A stretch of 64,000 nt of DNA from Thalassia testudinum. Its lineage: Eukaryota; Streptophyta; Magnoliopsida; Alismatales; Hydrocharitaceae. This document shows, in pieces, positions 42,755 through 53,467 of the stretch (the stretch's first letter is position 1; each line of letters starts with the position of its first letter). The position numbers and the translations under genes were made by a program. Location of the stretch: contig JAZHRO010000003.1 in assembly GCA_037157565.1 (NCBI GenBank), forward strand, positions 45,149,001 through 45,213,000. Direction: 5' to 3'. The notes below the pieces were generated by a model. It was given only the letters and a program-made list of their open reading frames with translations. It was not told the DNA's origin and did no database searches.

Positions 42755-45700
42755 TCAAAGAGGACTGAAGCCGGTCCGAAAAGACGTACCCGCGAAAAGC
42801 TCCGGGTACCGCTCCCGCATTGCCGCCTCAGGCTCCCAGGTAGCCTCCTCGTACCGCTGGCTCCTCCACAAAACCTTTACCAGGGGTACTTGCTTTCGTC
42901 TCAACCTGCGGATGGCTCGGTCTAGGATCTGCACTGGTCGCTCGGGGTAGGTCAGGTCGTCGCTCACCTCGACGCTCTCGTGACTCAGTACGTGGCTGGG
43001 ATCGGCTACGTACTTCCTGAGGTTGGACACGTGGAACACGTCGTGCACACCAGAAAGCTGCGGGGGAAGGGTAAGTCTGTAAGCAACGGGTCCAACCCGC
43101 TCTAGGACCTCAAAGGGCCCCACGAACCTCGGCGCGGGCTTCCCTCTCACCCCAAACCGCTGTAAGCCCTTCATGGGCAAAACACGAAGGAAGACGTGGT
43201 CCCCAACCTCGAACTGCACCTCTCTGCATCTGCGATCTGCGTAGCTCTTCTGTCTGCTCCTGACAGTGCGGAGTCGTCTGTGGATCTGCTCAACTACCTC
43301 CTGACTCTGCCGGATCAACCTGGGGCCAACCTCCCACTTGGTCCCCACCTCAACCCAACTCAAGGGTGCCGTGCATTTCCGTCCGTACAGAGCCTCGTAG
43401 GGAGCCATGCCGATGCTCGAGTGATAACTGTTGTTGTATGCAAACTCCGCCAGGGGCAGGTGCTCCTCCCAAGAGCCCCTCCAGTCTAGTACACAGGCAC
43501 GCAAAAGGTCCTCAAGTGTCTATATCGTGCGTTCCGACTGTCCGTCCGTCTGGGGGTGGTAAGCCGTGCTAAACCTCAACCTCGCCCCCAAAGCCTGCTG
43601 AAACTCAGCCCAAAACTGGGACGTAAAGCGGGTATCCCGGTTGGATACGATCTCCCGCGGAACTCCGTGTAGTCGCACCACATCACGGATATACCTCTCT
43701 GCCAACTGTGCTGGTCCCAAAGTGACTCGGATCGGCAAGAATCGTGCCGTCTTCGTCAATCTATCCACTATTACCCAGACTGCGTCGTGTCCTCGCTGGG
43801 TAACAGGTAAGCCCACCACCAAGTCCATGGTGATGCTCTCGCACTTCCACTCTGGCACTGGAAGCGGTTGAAGCGGCCCTGCAGGCCTCTGATGCTCGGC
43901 TTTCACCTGCTGGCACACTAAGCACTGCTGCACGAACTCACCCACATCCCGCTTCATCCCTCTCCACCAGAACTCGTGTCTCAAGTCATGGTACATTTTC
44001 GTGTTTCCGGGATGTATGGTGAATCTTGAACCGTGTGCCTCAGTCAGGAGCTCTCTCAACAGCTCCTCGTCTCTGGGGACGCACAACCGTCCCCTCAAGC
44101 ATAACACCTGGTCTGTGAAAGAGAAGTTCCCTGGGTCCCCTGATAGTACTCTATCGCGCAAAGACTGCAAGTACGGATCGGCCATCTGTCCCGTGATGAT
44201 GCGGTCTATCAACCCTGGCCTGGTCTGCCGTGTCACCGTCACTGCCCCACAGTACCCTCGTAACTCTAGAGGTCGCCAACTGCCCACCTCCTCCAAAAGG
44301 CTCCAACTCTGTAACTGTAGACTGGCCAAGCGTGCGGGTGCCTTACGGCTCAAGGCATCAGCCACCACATTGGCCCTTCCCGGGTGGTAGGAGATGCTGC
44401 AGTCGTAGTCCTTCAGGAGCTCCAACCAACGTCTCTGTCTCATGTTGAGCTCCTTCTGGTCAAAAAGATATCTGAGGCTCTTGTGATCTGTAAAAATCTC
44501 GAAGGTCTCACCGTACAAGTAGTGCCTCCATGTCTTCAGCGCGAAGACAACAGCTGCCAACTCTAGATCGTGGGTAGGGTAGGTATGCTCATGGGGCTTC
44601 AGTTGCCGCGAAGCGTAAGCGACCACGTGGCCCCTCTGCATGAGCACACCTCCTAACCCCTGCAAGGAAGCATCCGTGTACACAACGAACCCGCCACTAC
44701 TGTCAGGGATGGTGAGCACGGGAGCCGAGGTCAACCTCTCCTTCAGCTCCAGAAAACACGCCTCACAGGCGTCTGTCCAAGCGAAAGGCACATCCTTCCG
44801 GGTCAACTGTGTCATAGGACGTGCAATCTGCGAAAACCCTCTGATGAACCGTCTGTAGTAACCTGCCAGTCCCAGGAAACTGCGAATCTCAGTGACTGAA
44901 CGCGGTCTCTCCCACCTGAGCACTGCCTCGACCTTGGCGGGATCCACCGCCAGGCCGTCTCCAGAGATCACATGACCCAAAAAGGTCACCTCCCTCAACC
45001 AGAACTCGCACTTGCTGTATTTGGCGTACAGCCTGCGTCGCCTCAGAGTGTCCAGAACCATCCGCAAGTGCTGTCCGTGCTGCGTCCGATCTCTAGAATA
45101 GATGAGTACATCATCTATGAAAACCACCACAAACTGGTCCAAGTACGGTCTGAACACCCGGTTCATTAGGTCCATGAAAGCAGCGGGGGCATTGGTCAGC
45201 CCAAACGGCATGACCAAAAACTCGTAGTGTCCGTACCGGGTGCGGAAAGCTGTCTTGGAGACGTCGGTCTCCCTGATCCTCAACTGGTGGTATCCAGACC
45301 TCAAGTCGATCTTGGAAAACACCGTGGCACCCCGCAACTGGTCAAACAAATCGTCGATCCTCGGCAGCGGATATCTGTTCTTGATGGTGACCCTATTCAG
45401 CTGTCGGTAGTCCACGCAAAGGCGTAGGGTCCCATCCTTCTTCTTCACAAACAGTACCGGGGCTCCCCAGGGAGACGCACTGGGCCTCACGAAACCCTTC
45501 TCCAAAAGGTCCTGCAACTGAGACTTGAGCTCTCGCAGCTCAAGCGGTGCCATCCTGTATGGCGCGGTGGAGATGGGGCTGGTCCCTGGTACTAGTGAGA
45601 TCTCAAACTCGATCTCACGCTCGGGCGGTAGTCCTGGTAACTCGTCTGGAAACACGTCGGGGTACTCTCTGACCACCGGGATGCTCTGGAAGTCTGCCAC

Positions 45701-47518
45701 AGGGCTGTGCTCTGCCACCACACAAGCTAGGAAGCCCTCACACCCCTGGCTCAAAAGTCTCGCCACCCGAAGTGCCGAAATGCACCTGAAACCTCCATCC
45801 ACTGGCTGCCCGTGAAACTCGAAGGAAGGCAACTCCGGAATGGAGAAGACAATCTTCCTCTCAAAACAGTCTACCAAGGCGTGGTAAGCGGACAGCCAAT
45901 CCATCCCCAGAATCACTCCAAAGTCCTCCATCTGTATCATAATCAGGTCAGCTGGCAGGCTGTGTCCCCCGATGCTGACCCCGCAACCCGTGTACACCTC
46001 CTCAGCTACAAACAGCTGACCACTCGGACCTCTGATTACGAATGGATTCTCTAACAGTGTATAATCCTGGTCCAAACTAATTGCGAAACTGGCTGCGACA
46101 AACGAGTGCGTAGCGCCGGAATCGAAAAGCGTGTAAATGAGTCTACCAGAAACTGAAACCATACCTGCTACCACGGATCCCGATGCTCTGGCGTCCCTGT
46201 GTGTTAGGGCGTTGATATGCCCCTCAGCCCTAGGTGCGGACGAAGCAGCCACACTCTGCGTCGGATGGGCAGGTGTTGGCCGGTACCCTCCTCGCGACTG
46301 CTGTCCTCCTCCTCGTGCCTGGGGACCGTGGCCTCCTGCGCGCCCTCCAGTGCTCTGCGCGGGAAGTATCTGCTGACCTCCTGCCCTAGATGGGCAGTCC
46401 CTCCTGACGTGGCCCGGCTGGCCACACTGGTAGCAGAGGGGAACCCGACTCCCGCCCTCAGTGAGTCCCTGCTGTCGGCTAGGCGGGGGTTCGGTGCTGG
46501 CGACTGGCCCCTGTCGAGGGCCCCCAAAGGCCACTGATGGCCCTGCACAACGTGACGGCTCTCCTGCGGACGCCACGTGTCTCCGTTCTCGCCGGCCCTG
46601 TGAGAAGTCTGGCTGAAAGGGCCTCTTCTGCCCGCCGTCGGTCTCTCGCGCAGTCGGGTTGGTCTCCTCGTAAGTCATAGCTGCCTCTACCACCCTCGAA
46701 AACGTCGGCAGCTTCAGGGGTTTGACATACCCCCGGATCGCAGGCCGGAGCCCCTCGGTGAACCTCCAAAGGCGCTCCTCCTCAGTGGCTACCGCTGTCG
46801 CTGCAAAGCGGGACAGCTCCAAGAAACGCGTGCGGTACGCGCTCACGGTCATCGTCCCTTGGCGGAGAGTGTGGAACTCCCGCCTCCTCTGGTCCTGCCA
46901 CGTCTGGGGAAAGTACTGCTCGCAGAAGAGGGTGACGAACTGGTCCCACGTCGGCTCATCCCTCTCCTGTCCCCGGACCGCCCTCCACCACCGGTGTGCT
47001 GCACTCTCCAGCTGGTACGTGGCAAAGGCCACGCGGCACTCCACCGGGGGGCGAAGGGTGTCGAAGATTTTCTCCAGCTGCTCAAGCCAGTCCTCTGCCT
47101 CGGTCGGGTCCTCATCCCCCTTGAAGGAGGGGGGCTTCAGCTTCTGGAACTGTCCGAAAAGCTCGAAGTGACGTTGTAGGGGAGGTGCTGGTGCACCTCC
47201 AGGCGAAGGTGCCTCGTGTACAGAAGTGTCGGAGGAAGGTGGGGGCAGCAGGGGCCCATCCCCTCCCTCGTGTCCAGCGCCGCGTCTGTCGCGTGGTCCC
47301 ACAGAGGACTCCCCCTCTGCAACCCCAGGAGGAGGTGCTCGGGGCGGTGGGTGGAGCTCCTCTCGTACAATATCCCGTATCAGTCTGGCGAGGTCCTGGG
47401 CCTAGATGCCAGGGAGTGGTGGCTGGTCCACCGAGACGTCAACGACAGCACGACCACCTCGCCGACCCCGCCCTCGGCCGCGCCCGCGGCCAGTCTCGCC
47501 AGTCCCACGACGAGGCAT
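42755..47518 (-). CDS. Tekay gag-pol polyprotein with chromodomain (two in-frame stops)
   Basis: One reading frame of 1587 codons from ATG 47518-47516 ([12 protein letters not shown]) to TGA 42757-42755. Domains by approximate residue: gag core ~120-240, CCHC knuckle [14 protein letters not shown] ~362, aspartic protease [11 protein letters not shown] ~465, RT ~640-830 with [13 protein letters not shown] ~800, RNase H ~945-1060 (YTDAS, DHKSL, VADALS), integrase with H-H-C-C (HPG..YHD..CLVCQQ) ~1175-1215 and core from MDLVVGLP ~1232, chromodomain ~1515-1573 ending [13 protein letters not shown]. The product would make particles, copy the RNA and direct integration to heterochromatin. Breaks: TAG at codon 39 (47404-47402), TAG at codon 1333 (43522-43520), where relatives usually carry glutamine, and Asn in VSNRDTRF where the integrase catalytic Asp is expected. 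All three fit single transitions. The longest uninterrupted piece is 43520-47302, followed in the same frame by 42755-43519. Start chosen for the conserved MPRRG opening near the primer site. Confidence 0.95.
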
Positions 47519-47678
47519 CTCCTGCAAGGAGACGCGAAACAAAACGGAAACGTCAAAACAAACGGTACCTAACAAAACTTCTAAGAGCTCATGTCAAGAG
47601 ATATGTTGTGGTGGCTACTCTAGCTATAAACATGTGAATTGGTTATTTTCCAGTCAGTTGATTCACTTCTCGGGACGA

Positions 47679-47694
47679 CCTTGCTCTGATATCA
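47679..47694 (-). promoter_or_regulatory. Primer binding site, initiator tRNA-Met type
   Basis: On the minus strand TGATATCAGAGCAAGG begins three bases after the 5' LTR. It differs at one base, within the first twelve, from TGGTATCAGAGC, the usual tRNA-iMet-complementary site of plant chromoviruses. Confidence 0.85.
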
Positions 47695-47697
47695 TCT

Positions 47698-50381
47698 TGT
47701 AACGACCCGGTTCCCGAGTCCCTACGAGACACGAGAACCGGACCGACTAGACTAATCCCAAGACCTAGTCGTCCAACGAGGAAGTAACCAAGAGACAGTA
47801 AAATAAACCACATTCAGCATGAATATAACTAACAGTAAGAAAGTACAGCAGTAAGGAAAGAAACTACTACAGTAGGTACCACCACAACAGTAAAACAACA
47901 TTTATCATATAACAAGAACTGCAGGTAAAGAAGGTACAGCGGAAACAAAAACTACTCACTAGAACAGAAACAAAAGAGGTACAAAAGGCTGTGGTAACTC
48001 TACTGGACCCTACTCGGCCCAGCGTCCTCTGCAGCCGCCGACCCTGGCTGCTCAACACCTGGTCCTGAAAAAGGTAACGAGTGTAACACGTCAGCAAAAC
48101 GCTGAGTAGAGTGGCAAACTAACTAAAGGCAACAGTTGAGTGTACAGTATCTGTTATGTTCTATTACTTCCTTTATTCACATCTTTCAATTTTTCTTACT
48201 AATTCATTTATTTCTCAGATCCTTTACTTGATCTCGAATGTCCTCGTGGGAACGATCTTGATTGCAGTCTTTTCCAAAAGTAGAAGTAGCACGTGGTGCT
48301 CTCCTGGCCGGGAGAGTCCCCCGTGGTGATCCTACCCTCAGTCAACCACCCCAAGGTCACTGACAGACGTAACGGTGACTACGGCACGCGCGATAAACGC
48401 ACAGGTAGCCAGCCCGCACTGGCACGCGGTCAGTCGTTTCCGTTAACGGGTGCGCCCAAAGCACAACACGGAACCAGGGCAGAGCCCTCTCAGTAACAGG
48501 GGTCCAACCCCTCCACAGTAACCAAACCGGGGCCTTGCCCCTCCACAGTCCGCGCACCCTCGCCTGACTACCCTGATTTGCCCTAATGGGCCTAACAAGT
48601 CGGTGAAGGAGGCTAGCAGAACCCCGGGGCCCGTGGGGTAGCTAGTACTCTCCTAACACTACTAGCTCTCCTCGGTACTACGTACACGAGGGCCAACAAG
48701 TCGGTACAGAGCGGCCAATCCTAACCCCGGGTCCCTGGGGCGGCTGGCCCCACTCTGCACTAAACAGGTACAGGTACTTCCCTTGGTACTGCGTACCCAA
48801 GAGACAGTACAAACTACATCTCAGTTCCATTCCTTTTTCTTTCCAGGAGTTCCACTCCTAATTCCCCGTAGGGTTCCAGCTCTTTATCTCAGAACATCAT
48901 ATGTTTCACTTTCCAGATTCACGTTCTCAAATTCCATGATCTCAAACATGTTTCTTTATTCATAACAGGTAGCTGTTAATTAAATTTACAGGCAGCTTTA
49001 TATATTCCTTTCCATTTTTCCAAGACTGCAGTAATATACATTCCACTAGTTTTTCCATCCTAGGATTCATGCCATATCCTAGGATCTATCATACAATCTA
49101 GTTTTCCGGCCCTAGGATTCATGCAACACCTAGGAGCTATCATTCCATATATTTCTCATTCCTAGGATTCATGCAATGCCCTAGGTTCTAGTTATGGTTC
49201 CATACTTTAACAGATTTTATTAATACTTAAAGCCACTCTACCAGGTACAACGGGAGTAATGGGGGCGTGATCGGGAATCCCGCGTGCCTCCGCGACTCTC
49301 AAGACTGCAACCGAACGAGGTCCTATCACAAGGATCAAACACAAGGAGTGTCTCAAAATAGTGTATAGCTACTGTAGACGAGTATAGGAACAAATTCTGA
49401 AAAGAACGCAACTCGAATCGTGGAAAACGGAGCCCAAACGGGCCCTAAACGGGTCGAAAAAGACGATACTGTGCAAAATCAGACGTCTGGAACTCCTTCC
49501 AGACGTCTTAAACGGTGGATCAGAGAATTACCTGTTAAGCTTGGTTCCCCGGACGTCCAGAAGTCTGCGGGGATGTCTGCCCTAGATCCCAGACGTCCGA
49601 TGGTCCCTCAGGACGTCTGGAGGTAACTCCCGCCGTCTGGTACAACTTCCAGACGTCTGATTCGCAAAGGATGACGAATCAGCGAACCTGCGCACAGCCA
49701 ACCCCCCCTCCCTCAGTACGGTCAGTCGACAAGAAGGAAGAAGAAAGCGGAAACTCACCTTTCAGACGTCTGTATGATCTTACAGACGTCGACCTTGCCG
49801 TCTGGATATCAACCCAGACGTCTGATTCTGGAAATTTTTCCAGAATCAGAACCCTGCTCGGCCTCCGCTGGCGACGCCGCCCGCGTCGCACCTCGCGCGT
49901 CCGCTGCTCCGACCGCAGCAGGTCCCTTTCCGCGACGCTCCGCGCCCCCTGCGCCCTCCGTCGGCCGGCCAAGCCGCTCCGGCGAGCTCGCCCTCATGGC
50001 AGAGCCCCGCCGTCGCACGCCGCAGCTCCTCCGCGCTCACTGCGGCTGCCGCTGCCGCCCTCGCGTCCGCTCGCTCTCGCGCACAGGAAGGAGAAGGAGG
50101 AGGAGACAGGAGGGGAGGCACGCCCTTTTAAGGCCGCGCGAGGAGGAGAGAGAAGGCGGTCGCAGCGCGCCTGCAGCCGCAGAGAGAGAGAGAGGAATAT
50201 GCGGTCTGCGCGCTCAGGCGCGCAGGCGACTCGCAGGTGTCGAAAATAACGGATTTCCAGACGTCTTGAAACTATCCCAGACGTCTTATCAGACGTCTGG
50301 TTGTGATCCCAGACGTCTTGTACGACGTCTGAGCCACCTCCCAGACGTCTTAAAATACGTCTGGGGCACACATTCGTTACA
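47698..50381 (-). repeat. Tekay 5' LTR
   Basis: 2684 bp, TG...CA, drives transcription on the minus strand. TATA-like CCTTAAAAGG at 50124-50133. It carries the same ~15 GACGTC palindromes as the other LTR (49480-50360). It is 38 bp longer than the 3' LTR because it keeps both GGCACGCG repeats (48383-48390 and 48421-48428). Confidence 0.95.
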
Positions 50382-50386
50382 GTTTA
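50382..50386. repeat. Target-site duplication GTTTA (right)
   Basis: Second copy of the 5-bp duplication; Athila sequence resumes directly after it. Confidence 0.95.
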
Positions 50387-50392
50387 ACGCCT

Positions 50393-51649
50393 TCAGCTAG
50401 GCGAAAACTTGGATGGTAATTCGAAATGTAGGAGCGAAATGATGGAATTGACAAGTCTGAGATCATGTGGCTCAATGAAAGGTTTTAGACTTTGACCATT
50501 TACAGTAAAAGGTTCAGATTTGTCAATTACAGTGATCTCAACGGCTCCATTGTCAAAAATTCTTAAGATTTTGAAAGGTCCAGTCCATTTTGATCTTAAT
50601 TTCCCAGGAAAGAGTTTTAGTCTAGAGTCGAAGAGGACTTTTTGACCAGGGTGAAATGATTTCCTAAGAATGTGACGGTCATGGAAGGCCTTAAGTTTAT
50701 CCATATAAATCCTTGAGCTTTCATAAGATTCATTCCTTAACTCATCAAGCTCAGAAATTTGCAACTTCCTAAGATCATCGGCCTTCTCTAGGTCCAAGTT
50801 ACACTTTCTGATGGCCCAATAGGCTTTGTGCTCTAGTTCTACGGGAAGATGACAGTGTTTCCCGTACACAAGTCTAAAAGGAGACATGCATAAAGGGATT
50901 TTGTGAGCAATCCTATATGCCCACGATGCATCAGAAAGACAGGAAGACCAATCCTTTCTATCTGGTCGAATGATAGTCAGTAAAATCTTCTTGATCTCCC
51001 GATTGGATAATTCAGCAAGTCCATTGGTTTGAGGGTGATAAGGTGTAGCAATCCTATGTGACACCGCATACTTTTGAAGTAGTGACTAAAAATGTGTGTT
51101 TCTAAAATGAGACCCTCCATCACTAATGATGGCTTTTGGTACCCCAAATCTAGAGAAGATGAAATCTTGAACAAATTGTGTCACAACTCTATGATCATTA
51201 GTCCTCGAGGGGATGGCTTCAATCCATTTTGAAACATACTCAACTGCCAACAATATGTACTCGAAGCCATAAGATTTATGAAAAGGTCCCATGAAGTCAA
51301 TGCCCCAAATGTCAAAGATTTCGCACACCATGATCGGATTCAAGGGCATCATGTCTTGGCGGCCAATACTGCCGAGAGACTGACAACGTGAACATGCCCT
51401 GCTATATTCGTGTGAATCTTTAAAGATTGTGGGCCAATAAAAACCGCTATGCAAAATCTTTGCAACAGTCTTTTTGCTAAAGAAGTGACCGGCGCATGCC
51501 TGGTCATGGCAGAACGATAAAATGCTTCTAATCTCCTTATCTAGAACACACTTCCTAAAGATCTGTTCTTTGCAGTGCTTGAAAAGCTAGGGTTCTTCCT
51601 AGTAATAGTGCTTGGCCTCGGATCTAAGTCTGTCTTTTGGATGTCGAAC
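50393..51649 (-). pseudogene. Athila copy B integrase
   Basis: Minus-strand integrase in one frame with several stops. N-terminal zinc region [20 protein letters not shown] ... CSRCQSLG (51510-51370), core [20 protein letters not shown], second Asp in [10 protein letters not shown], then a TAG (51086-51088), PYHPQTNGLAELSNREIKKI with the catalytic Glu, RLVYGKHCHLPVELEHKAYW, and C-terminus LKLFPGKLRSKWTGPFKILR, ending with TGA beside the Tekay insertion. Two more TAGs lie in the HYY-EEP-LF segment near 51590. Catalytic residues look preserved, but the frame is broken. Confidence 0.9.
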
Positions 51650-53425
51650 CTAATCAGTGGGGAGGATTCCAGAAGCCAGGTAGTTGACAATGTCAGCATA
51701 CCAGGGAAGATCAGAATGAATGACTAGCAATTGCTCGTCAGGGAAGTGGTCAGAAATGGGTGAAGAAGGAGAAATTGCTTCAAAAGGAAGGTGGGATAAG
51801 TGGTCAGCTACCACATTCTGCTTTCCAGCCTTATCACGAATCTCTAAATCAAATTCTTGTAAAAGCAGGATCCATCTAATCAGACGAGATTTTACGTCCG
51901 TCTTGGCGAGAAGATGTTGAACTGTCGTGCGGTCAGTGTAGACTATAATGTGGGAACCTAAAAGATATGGTCTGAATTTCTCTAGTGTAAATACTACAGC
52001 TAGCAATTCCTTTTCCGTGACGGTGTAATTCCTCCGGGCTTCATCTAAGGTCTTGCTAGCGTAATAGATTACTGTGGGTTTCCCGTTCAATTTTTGACCA
52101 AGGACAGCTCTTACTGCATAATTAGAGGCATCACACATGATCTCAAAAGGGTGAGACCAATTCGGGGGTTGCAATATGGGTGCCTTGGTAACCAGATCAC
52201 GAAGTGTCGTATAGGCACGAACACACTCGTCAGAGATCTAGAAGTCTACATCTTTAGAGAGGAGAGTAGTGAGAGGTCGGCCTATTTTCGAGAAATCCAC
52301 TATAAAGCGGCGATAAAAACCAACATGCTCGAGAAAAGATCTAATTTGCTTAACCGATGAAGGTAGTGGTAATTCATAAATCAACTTTACCTTCACGCGG
52401 TCAACCTCAATTCCTCTCTCAGAGACAAGGTGACCTAATACTAGCCCTTCTGTTACCATGAAATGAGATTTCTCCCAAGAAAGTACTAGATTCACATTTA
52501 TGCATCTTTGCAGGACCTTAGTCAGGTGGTCTAAACATGCATCAAATGTGCTCCCAAAGACCAAGAAGTCATCCATGAAGACTTCTAAGCAATCACCTAC
52601 TAAGTCGGAAAAGACAGCAAACATACACCGCTGAAATGTAGTAGGTGCGTTGCACAATCCAAAAGGCATCCTACGGAATGCAAAGGTTCCATAGGGGTAG
52701 GTGAATGTCATTTTTTCCTGATCGTCGGGGTGAATTGCCACCTGACTATATCCCGAATAGCCATCCAAAAAGTAGAAAAATCTATTCCCCGCCAGTCTTT
52801 CCAGTATCTGATCAATGAAGGGCAAAGGGAAATGATCTTTCTTTGTGGCGTGGTTGAGTTTTCGGTAATCTATACATACTCGCCACGAACTAGCAATGCG
52901 TGTAGGGATGACTTCTCCAGAATTAGTGGTGGTGATGGCAAGTCTGGCCTTCTTTGGCACAGCCTGAACAGGACTTACCCATCTACTGTCAGAAATTGGG
53001 AAGATAATTCCATTGTCCAACCACTTAATCATTTCACTTTTTACCACTTCTTGTAATGTAGGGTTCAATCTACGCTGGGGCTGTCTAGTAGGTCTTGATC
53101 CTTCTTCAGTGAAAATCCTATGTGTGCAATAAGAAGGACTGATGCCAGTTAGGTCAAAAAGGCTCCATCCTATAGCCTGTCTATGTGCTCTTAGGACAGA
53201 TAAGAGTCGTGATTCTTGATCAGATGATAAGGAAGAGTTAACAATCACCGGATAGGTCTGATCAGGTCCTAAGAAAACATATTTGAGAGAGTCAGGAAGA
53301 GGTTTGAGTTCAACAGGCATAGGATCAGAAGGAGCAGGTGTGAAGGTTTCAGGAGATCCTAGAGATACTAAAGGAATAGGAGGTAGGTCCTCAGTCTCTA
53401 AATTTGGTATCTCAGTGGAAGTCAA
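51650..53425 (-). pseudogene. Athila copy B reverse transcriptase and RNase H
   Basis: Same frame as the integrase downstream. 53425-52238: acidic linker (EIPNLETEDLPPIPLVSLG), then RT with SWRVCIDYRKLNHATKKDHF, FFYFLDGYSGYSQVAI, FRRMPFGLCNAPTTFQRCM and EVFMDDFLVFG; both catalytic Asp sites present. A TAG at 52238-52240 separates it from RNase H (52174-51650): [46 protein letters not shown]. Ends in TAG at 51650. These enzymes would turn the RNA into DNA in the particle. Well preserved compared with the plus-strand Athila at 8-12 kb. Confidence 0.9.
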
Positions 53426-53467
53426 GTCAGTCCAAAGAGTGTTGAGGTTCTAAATTTAATGAATTGA

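Larger units (their letters stand above)
40023..50381 (-). mobile_element. Full-length Tekay-clade chromovirus (Ty3/gypsy LTR retrotransposon)
   Basis: A 10.36-kb element on the minus strand: 5' LTR 47698-50381, primer site, single gag-pol frame with C-terminal chromodomain, 3' LTR 40023-42668, perfect TSD GTTTA. Domain order gag-zinc knuckle-protease-RT-RNase H-integrase-chromodomain and the TATCAGAGC primer site are typical of Tekay/Del. By hand alignment the LTRs differ by about 28 substitutions plus one 38-bp indel (roughly 1%), so the insertion is recent, well under the age of the surrounding Athila relics. It inserted just downstream of the pol stop of the Athila body that resumes at 50387. 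Two TAG stops and an altered integrase catalytic residue make it non-autonomous as read. Confidence 0.95.

Noticed and set aside
43196..47637. Many plus-strand open frames of 60-150 codons opposite the Tekay polyprotein
   Set aside because: They are shadows of the well-supported minus-strand gag-pol frame; no domain is recognisable.
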